Below are positions 6,496-11,009 of a DNA stretch of 11,009 bases, in pieces. The notes beneath the pieces are model-generated. The model saw nothing but the letters and a program-made list of their open reading frames with translations, made no database searches and had not been told where the DNA came from. Source of the stretch: Micromonosporaceae bacterium (GTDB taxonomy: Bacteria; Actinomycetota; Actinomycetes; Mycobacteriales; Micromonosporaceae); the NCBI GenBank assembly GCA_003543035.1, contig DPJL01000198.1, positions 1 to 11,009 of the forward strand, read 5' to 3'. Positions within the stretch are counted from its first letter, which is position 1. The number at the start of each line of letters is the position of its first letter. Made by a program: the position numbers and the translations under genes.

Positions 6496-7079
6496 GCCGC
6501 CCTCCTTTCCATCGGAGTCTCGTTGAACACCTCTGCGGCCAGCGTTCGCAACCGGGCCAAAGCCCGCGATTGCGCCACGCGTACCGCTACCGACGTCATG
6601 TTGAGCGTGTGGCCCACCTCGTCGGCGCTGAGCCCCACTGCGACGCGTAGCACCACGATCTCGCGCTGGGTGTCGGGCAGGTGCTGGAGCAACTGACCGA
6701 GCAGCCGGGCTTGATCGGCGGCCACCGCACGCTGCTCCGGCCCTGGATCGGTGTCGGGACGGTCAAAAGCCGGATCAGGTGTGGGCGTCGCAAGTCTCAT
6801 CGCTGCTCGTTGTGCATCCGTTACTTTGCGGGCGGCAATCCCATAGACAAAAGCGGAAAATGGCACACCCTGCTGCCGGTAACGCGGCAATGCCTTCAGT
6901 AGTGCGATGCAGACTTCCTGGGAGATGTCGTCAGCGGTGGTATAAGCACCACCAATCCGGCCAAGCCGGGCACGGCAATAACGGACAACACCTGGTTGGA
7001 CGCTGGTGAGAAGTGCCGCCGTGGCCTCGCTTTCGCCGCGCACAGCGCGATCCACGAGTTCCGCCTCCGACCAGGTCAC
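6492..7079 (-). CDS. sigD: ECF RNA polymerase sigma factor, SigD-like
   Basis: The product is 195 residues, the normal ECF length. Region 2 covers about 8-93, with VVRYCRARLG, TTADDISQEVCIALLKALPR, and the -10-recognition stretch PFSAFVYGIAARKVTDAQRA. After a linker containing the DPGPEQ motif, region 4 covers about 125-180 with LPDTQREIVVLRVAVGLSAD and the recognition helix SVAVRVAQSRALARLR. These match the mycobacterial SigD pattern closely (RYCRAR, DDVAQEVC, PRYRDRGRPF, YGIAAHKV, GPEQ, GAVRVAQHRAL). It binds core polymerase and is held by the RsdA product of the next, overlapping gene. The start is GTG with only a weak AGGGTG upstream. Orthology to SigD rather than a close ECF paralogue is likely but not proven. 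Confidence 0.9.
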   Translation of the reverse strand: MTWSEAELVDRAVRGESEATAALLTSVQPGVVRYCRARLGRIGGAYTTADDISQEVCIALLKALPRYRQQGVPFSAFVYGIAARKVTDAQRAAMRLATPTPDPAFDRPDTDPGPEQRAVAADQARLLGQLLQHLPDTQREIVVLRVAVGLSADEVGHTLNMTSVAVRVAQSRALARLRTLAAEVFNETPMERRAA

Positions 7080-7141
7080 GCCAGCACCCTAACGCGAAAT
7101 TTAGCTGTAACACCATGTGCGCCTCTCACGATATGTGGGAC
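7080..7141. promoter_or_regulatory. Divergent intergenic region with candidate promoters for mkl-mce and sigD
   Basis: On the plus strand GTAAC (7107-7111) and CGAT (7129-7132) are 17 nt apart, an ECF-type arrangement. Transcription would start near 7139-7142, at or just before the conserved ATG of mkl, giving a leaderless message; none of the mkl starts has a usable ribosome site. On the minus strand TAAATT (7103-7098) is a possible -10 for sigD, about 19 nt before its GTG, without a clear -35. If the plus-strand site is real, a sigma factor such as the neighbouring SigD could drive the lipid-import operon. Confidence 0.35.
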
Positions 7142-8074
7142 ATGGGTGTCGAGGTTCGGGTCGAAGGGCTGACAAAGTCATTCGGCCGCACGTCCGTCTG
7201 GTCGGAGGTGAGCCTCACCCTGCCCGCGGGCGAGATCTCGGTGCTGCTGGGCCCATCTGGTACCGGGAAGTCCGTGTTCCTGAAAACACTCGTCGGCCTG
7301 CTGCGACCGGACCGAGGCGCGATCTGGATCGAAGGTCAGGACCTGACCCAGCTCAAAGAGCGTGAGCTCTACGAGATCCGCAAGCTTTTCGGCGTGCTTT
7401 TCCAGGACGGTGCGCTCTTCGGCTCGATGAATGTCTACGACAACGTGGCATTTCCACTCCGCGAACACACGAAGTTCTCCGAGACGAAGGTCAAGGGGAT
7501 CGTCATGGAGAAGCTCGACATGGTCGGCCTCATCGGCGCCGAAGCCAAGCTGCCCGGCGAGATTTCGGGTGGAATGCGGAAAAGGGCCGGTCTGGCCCGG
7601 GCGCTCGTGCTCGACCCGCAGATCGTCCTGTTCGACGAGCCCGATTCCGGGCTGGATCCGGTGCGCACGGCGTACCTCAACCAGCTCATCGTGGACCTGA
7701 ATCAGCAGCTCGACGCCACTTTCCTGATCGTCACCCACGACGTGAACACCGCGCGGACGGTTCCGGACAACATCGGCCTTATCTACCACGGTCACCTGGC
7801 CATGTTCGGTCCGCGCGAGATGCTGTTGTCCAGCACCGAGCCGGTCGTGCGGCAGTTCCTCAACGCCCAGCGGTTCGGGCCGATCGGCATGACCGAGGAG
7901 AAGGACGCCGACGAGCTGGCCGCCGAGGCCGCGGCGGGCGTGCGCCTGCCCCCGCTGCCTCCCATCCCGTTGCAGCTGCGCCCATCCGACTTTGGGACCC
8001 GCCGGGCCGAGCGGGTGCCCGGCGAATGGTGCCGCGCGAACGGAGTCACTCCACCACCAGGGTCCTTCCAATGA
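7142..8074 (+). CDS. mkl: Mkl/MceG-type ABC ATPase for Mce lipid import
   Basis: The product is 310 residues from the ATG at 7142. Walker A GPSGTGKS is at 37-44, the signature EISGGMRKRAGLARAL at about 140, Walker B IVLFDEP at about 161-167, DSGLDPVRTAYL after it, and the H-loop His at about 199 (IVTHDVN). The central sequence is almost that of mycobacterial Mkl (LFGVLFQDGALFGSMN, FPLREHTK, VVRQFLN..R.GPIGM.EEKD). It powers YrbE permeases to import lipids or sterols through Mce proteins. The tail after residue 270 is Pro-rich and shorter than in M. tuberculosis Mkl. The start at 7142 is chosen because family homology begins at MGVEV; ATGs at 7115 and 7133 are in frame, and none has a good ribosome site. 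The stop overlaps the next ATG by 4 nt. Confidence 0.93.
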   Translation: MGVEVRVEGLTKSFGRTSVWSEVSLTLPAGEISVLLGPSGTGKSVFLKTLVGLLRPDRGAIWIEGQDLTQLKERELYEIRKLFGVLFQDGALFGSMNVYDNVAFPLREHTKFSETKVKGIVMEKLDMVGLIGAEAKLPGEISGGMRKRAGLARALVLDPQIVLFDEPDSGLDPVRTAYLNQLIVDLNQQLDATFLIVTHDVNTARTVPDNIGLIYHGHLAMFGPREMLLSSTEPVVRQFLNAQRFGPIGMTEEKDADELAAEAAAGVRLPPLPPIPLQLRPSDFGTRRAERVPGEWCRANGVTPPPGSFQ

Positions 8075-8820
8075 GGACAGTCGGCGAATTCCTCATCTAC
8101 TGCGGGCACGTTTTCCGAGCGTGCTTCAAGAGGCCATGGCAGTTGCGCGAGTTCGTGCAACAGGCCTGGTTCATCGCCTCGGTGTCCATCCTCCCAGCCG
8201 CATTGGTATCCATCCCGTTTGGAGCCGTCATTGCGCTGCAACTGGGTTCCCTGGTACGTCAGCTCGGCGCGCAGTCCTTTACCGGGGCCGCATCCGTGCT
8301 CGCGGTCGTACGCGAGGCAGGGCCAATCGTCACCGCGCTCATCATCGCCGGGGCCGGCGGCTCCGCGATCTGCGCCGACCTCGGAGCGCGCAAGATACGC
8401 GAGGAGCTGGACGCCATGCGCGTCATGGGTATCGACCCCATCCAACGCCTTGTGGTGCCCCGAATCGTGGCGTCGATGCTGGTTGCCGTACTGCTCAACG
8501 GCGTGGTGAGCGTGGTCGGTGTCTCCGGTGGCTACTTCTTCAACGTCATCATGCAGGGTGGGACGCCCGGGGCGTACCTGGCGAGCTTCCAAGCCTTGGG
8601 GCAGTTGCCCGACCTCATCTCCGGCGAGATCAAGGCGCTGGTGTTCGGGTTGGTGGCCGGACTCGTCGCAACCTATCTCGGGCTGAATGCCAAGGGCGGC
8701 CCCAAGGGCGTCGGCAACGCGGTCAACCAGTCTGTCGTCATCACCTTCATGCTGCTGTTCGCCCTCAACTTCGTGCTGACCGCGATCTACTTCCAGGTCG
8801 TCCCGCAGAAGGGATCCTGA
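8071..8820 (+). CDS. yrbEA: YrbE/MlaE-family ABC permease, first subunit (YrbEA)
   Basis: The product is 249 residues, a usual length for the MlaE (PF02405) family. It has an amphipathic start (VGEFLIYCGHVF), then several membrane helices (about 33-60, 75-100, 130-160, 186-204, 220-243). The conserved cytoplasmic coupling motif is at about 110-131 (REELDAMRVMGIDPIQRLVVPR), where the Mkl ATPase docks. Together with YrbEB it makes the inner-membrane channel of the Mce importer. Its ATG overlaps the mkl stop (ATGA), so the two are translationally coupled. An upstream ATG at 8026 would overlap mkl by 49 nt and is less likely. The ribosome site is weak (AGGG), consistent with coupling. Confidence 0.93.
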   Translation: MRTVGEFLIYCGHVFRACFKRPWQLREFVQQAWFIASVSILPAALVSIPFGAVIALQLGSLVRQLGAQSFTGAASVLAVVREAGPIVTALIIAGAGGSAICADLGARKIREELDAMRVMGIDPIQRLVVPRIVASMLVAVLLNGVVSVVGVSGGYFFNVIMQGGTPGAYLASFQALGQLPDLISGEIKALVFGLVAGLVATYLGLNAKGGPKGVGNAVNQSVVITFMLLFALNFVLTAIYFQVVPQKGS

Positions 8821-8821
8821 G

Positions 8822-9619
8822 ATGCTGCGGATGCTGGAGAACATGGGTGGTCAACTCGCCTTCTACCTGAAGGCGGCGGCCTGGACCCCGCGGACGTTGC
8901 GCCGCTACAAGCGTGAGGTGGCAAGGCTGCTGGCCGAGGTGAGCTTCGGGACCGGTGGGCTCGCCGTGGTGGGTGGAACCATTGGGGTCATTTGCTTTTT
9001 GACCTTCTTTACGGGGACAGAGGTCGGCCTGCAGGGATATCAAGCCCTGAACCAGATCGGCAGCAGCGCCTTCACCGGCTTCATCTCCGCCTACTTCAAC
9101 ACCCGTGAGATCTCGCCTCTCGTTGCGGCGCTTGCCCTTTCCGCGACTGTGGGGTGTGGCTTCACCGCCCAGCTGGGTGCCATGCGGATCTCCGAAGAGG
9201 TCGATGCGCTCGAAGTGATGGCGGTGCCGTCGATTCCCTTCCTGGTAACCACCCGTATGATCGCCGGCTTCATCGCGGTCATCCCGCTTTACGTGCTCGG
9301 TTTGCTCGCGAGTTACTTTGCCACGCGGACGATTGCGACGGTCTACTTCGGACAGTCGGCGGGAACCTACGACTACTACTTCAACCTTTTCCTGCCACCG
9401 GTTGATGTGCTCTGGTCCTTCGGCAAGGTGCTCGTCTTCAGTGTGATCGTCGTGCTCATCCACTGCTACTACGGCTACACCGCCACCGGCGGCCCGGCCG
9501 GGGTCGGTGTCGCCGTGGGGCGTGCGGTGCGCGCCGCGATCGTGATGGTGAACATCGTCGACTTCTTCCTCTCCCTGGCGATCTGGGGAGCCACCACCAC
9601 AGTCCGGATAGCGGGGTGA
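8822..9619 (+). CDS. yrbEB: YrbE/MlaE-family ABC permease, second subunit (YrbEB)
   Basis: The product is 265 residues and carries the same MlaE fold as the gene before it: an N-terminal amphipathic region, membrane helices (about 44-65, 97-118, 144-168, 197-216, 238-258), and a coupling motif at about 124-145 (SEEVDALEVMAVPSIPFLVTTR). As in other YrbEB proteins this motif departs from the GIDP form seen in YrbEA. FFTGTEVGLQGYQALNQIG and SSAFTGFISAYFNTREISP are typical of mce-operon YrbEB. The gene starts one base after the yrbEA stop, with AAGGGA at a good distance. It pairs with YrbEA as a heterodimeric permease. Confidence 0.93.
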   Translation: MLRMLENMGGQLAFYLKAAAWTPRTLRRYKREVARLLAEVSFGTGGLAVVGGTIGVICFLTFFTGTEVGLQGYQALNQIGSSAFTGFISAYFNTREISPLVAALALSATVGCGFTAQLGAMRISEEVDALEVMAVPSIPFLVTTRMIAGFIAVIPLYVLGLLASYFATRTIATVYFGQSAGTYDYYFNLFLPPVDVLWSFGKVLVFSVIVVLIHCYYGYTATGGPAGVGVAVGRAVRAAIVMVNIVDFFLSLAIWGATTTVRIAG

Positions 9620-9623
9620 TGAC

Positions 9624-10811
9624 ATGGCACGGCAACGGTTCCTGGGAGCCGGATTCATCATCATTCTGATCGGCTTGCTCACGGTGAGCGTTCTGGTATA
9701 CCGCAAGGCTTTTACGCCGGTCGACTGGGTAACGTTGCGTACCAGTCATGCGGGGATGCAGCTCTCAGAAGGCGCCGATGTCAAATATCGCGGTGTCATT
9801 GTCGGCGACGTAAGGGAGATCAGCGCTGACGGCTCAGCCGCGGTGCTCAAGCTCGCTCTCAACCCCGCCCTGATCGCGAATGTCCCAGCGGATGTCAAGG
9901 CTCGCCTGCTCCCGAAGACGTTGTTCGGGGAACGCTATGTGGAGCTGATCGGTGAAACGGTCGGTCAGACATTGCGTGCCGGGGCGGTCATCGATCAGGA
10001 CCGGTCGGAGAGCGCGGTCGAGCTGGAGCGCATCCTCGACCAGGCGCTGCCAATGCTTCAGGCCATCAAGCCGGACAAGCTCGCGGCCGTGCTCGGGGCA
10101 CTTTCGTATGCGCTGGAGGATCGGGGCGAACGACTCGGCAACGATCTCAGCACGGCGAACACCTATCTGGCCGCCCTGAACCAGGAGATGCCGACGATCG
10201 CCGCCGACGTCACCAAGCTGAGCAAGGTGCTCGACGTGTATCACGGGGCGCTGCCGGACCTGATGGCGGTGCTGCGCAACGTTACGGTCTCCGCCAACAC
10301 GATCAGCGAGCAGCGGGATCAGTTGCAGCAGTTCCTCATCGGCACCACGGACCTGGCGCAGGGGACCAACCTGGTACTGACCCGGCACGAGGCGCGGATC
10401 ATCCAACTCGGCCAGGTCAGCCGGCCCGTGCTCGAGTTGCTCGCCGCGTACGCCCCCGAATACCCCTGTCTGCTCAAGGGTTTGGTCGCGTTGCAGCCGC
10501 GGGTGGAGAAGGTCTTCGAGAGTGGGCGGATGCACATCACTCTTGAGGTGACCAAGGACCAGGGCAAGTTCGAGAAAGGCCGGGATGAGCCGGTTTACGG
10601 CGCCCACAACGGGCCGAACTGCCGCGGCTTGCCCTCGCCGGGATATGCCCACGGGGTCGAGATCAACGACGGTTACGACTACGGAGCCGAACGCAATCTG
10701 CTCAAAGGGCTGCTGGCCGCCAACAGTGGGAAGAGCCCGGAGCAGGTTCCCGATGTCGCCGTCCTGCTCTGGGGACCACTGCTTCGCGGAACGGTGGTGA
10801 ACGAATCGTGA
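9624..10811 (+). CDS. mceA: MCE-family lipid-import protein, MceA position
   Basis: The product is 395 residues. A single N-terminal membrane helix (about 8-26) is followed by the MlaD/MCE domain (about 34-112), with GMQLSEGADVKYRGVIVGDV and LLPKTLFGERYVELIG, the latter a hallmark of actinobacterial Mce proteins. A long helical region (about 117-290) resembles the Mce C-terminal (CUP1) helices that build the needle-like tube, with the conserved YPCLLKGL near its end. The tail (about 290-395) has GPNCRGLPSPGYAHG; the two cysteines (YPCLL and NCRGL) recur in Mce proteins and could pair. It would join MceB-F as one of six different subunits of the conduit. It starts 4 nt after the yrbEB stop, with GGGGTG upstream, and overlaps the next gene by 4 nt. 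The mce operon number cannot be assigned. Confidence 0.93.
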   Translation: MARQRFLGAGFIIILIGLLTVSVLVYRKAFTPVDWVTLRTSHAGMQLSEGADVKYRGVIVGDVREISADGSAAVLKLALNPALIANVPADVKARLLPKTLFGERYVELIGETVGQTLRAGAVIDQDRSESAVELERILDQALPMLQAIKPDKLAAVLGALSYALEDRGERLGNDLSTANTYLAALNQEMPTIAADVTKLSKVLDVYHGALPDLMAVLRNVTVSANTISEQRDQLQQFLIGTTDLAQGTNLVLTRHEARIIQLGQVSRPVLELLAAYAPEYPCLLKGLVALQPRVEKVFESGRMHITLEVTKDQGKFEKGRDEPVYGAHNGPNCRGLPSPGYAHGVEINDGYDYGAERNLLKGLLAANSGKSPEQVPDVAVLLWGPLLRGTVVNES

Positions 10812-11009
10812 AAGCTATTGAAGGTCGCAACTGGGCTGGGCCGTTGGCCAAGCTCTGTATCTTCGGCGTCATCACGCTGCTGCTGACCGGTGCGCTGGCG
10901 CAAACGCTCGGCGCGTGGGGAGGCGGTGGCACCACGTATCGGGCGCGCTTTACGGATGTGGCCGGGGTGCTGGCCGGCGACGACGTTCGCATCGCCGGGG
11001 TCAAGGTGG
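10808..11009 (+). CDS. mceB: MCE-family protein, MceB position (N-terminal 67 residues, runs off window)
   Basis: A GTG start overlaps the mceA stop as GTGA. The visible part has a membrane helix (about 14-34, KLCIFGVITLLLTGALAQTL), then a Gly-rich turn and the opening of the MCE domain: YRARFTDVAGVLAGDDVRIA followed by GVKV. The FTDVAGVLAGDDVRIAG pattern is typical of MceB and later Mce proteins. The frame is open to the right edge, and the remainder of the operon (mceC-F) is expected beyond it. Confidence 0.9.
   Translation, partial: MKAIEGRNWAGPLAKLCIFGVITLLLTGALAQTLGAWGGGGTTYRARFTDVAGVLAGDDVRIAGVKV

Noticed and set aside
7013..7141. Longer N-terminus for mkl from a GTG at 7013
   Set aside because: It would overlap the sigma gene by 67 nt, and the extra residues have no family resemblance.
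7792..9706. Long minus-strand open frames (about 350 and 313 codons) opposite mkl and the yrbE genes
   Set aside because: His/Arg/Asp/Gly-rich shadows of strongly recognisable Mkl and YrbE proteins on the plus strand.
9722..9750. GACTGG...CCAGTC inverted repeat near the start of mceA
   Set aside because: Short, interrupted arms with a long loop inside coding sequence; no reason to think it acts.
9834..10652. 272-codon minus-strand open frame opposite mceA
   Set aside because: Shadow frame; the plus strand shows an intact MCE protein with its conserved motifs.

Overview
The window is GC-rich, densely packed DNA with GTG starts, four-base stop/start overlaps and a set of families (SARP regulator, SigD/RsdA, Mkl-YrbE-Mce) that together point to a high-GC actinomycete. 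The gene set would fit a Pseudonocardiales- or Streptomyces-like organism, but the genus is inference. There are two blocks, read outward from a divergent intergenic region at about 7080-7141.

The left block (1-7079) is all on the minus strand. In transcription order it holds: an ECF sigma factor of the SigD type; its RsdA-type membrane anti-sigma factor, overlapping by 4 bases; an XRE/NB-ARC/TPR (STAND) regulator interrupted by a +1 frameshift at about 4012-4017; a secreted choice-of-anchor B (LVIVD-repeat) protein with a C-terminal jelly-roll-like domain; a membrane-anchored protein made of two copies of a His/Met-containing domain, overlapping the previous gene by 23 bases; a terminator-like hairpin; and the first 160 codons of a SARP/BTAD transcriptional activator that runs off the left edge.

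The right block (7142-11009) is on the plus strand and is the start of an mce lipid-import operon: mkl (MceG ATPase), two YrbE/MlaE permeases, the first Mce (MlaD-domain) protein, and the start of the second. The genes overlap or abut, so they form one transcription unit. The Mkl ATPase would energise the YrbE pair while the Mce proteins form the extracytoplasmic conduit for a hydrophobic substrate. The substrate cannot be told from the sequence.

The most notable non-coding signals are: two 9-bp direct repeats with an 11-bp period just upstream of a good -10 box at the SARP gene (classic SARP-site geometry, suggesting autoregulation); a perfect 13-bp inverted repeat with a 5-nt loop inside the coding start of the His/Met protein; a perfect 16-bp palindrome upstream of the LVIVD gene; a GTAAC-N17-CGAT ECF-like promoter candidate placed so that mkl would be leaderless; and TTA leucine codons in three minus-strand genes. 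I see no RNA genes, CRISPR arrays or insertion sequences. I did not find a wholly new system: the least explained genes are the LVIVD/His-Met pair and the frameshifted STAND regulator attached to sigD-rsdA.
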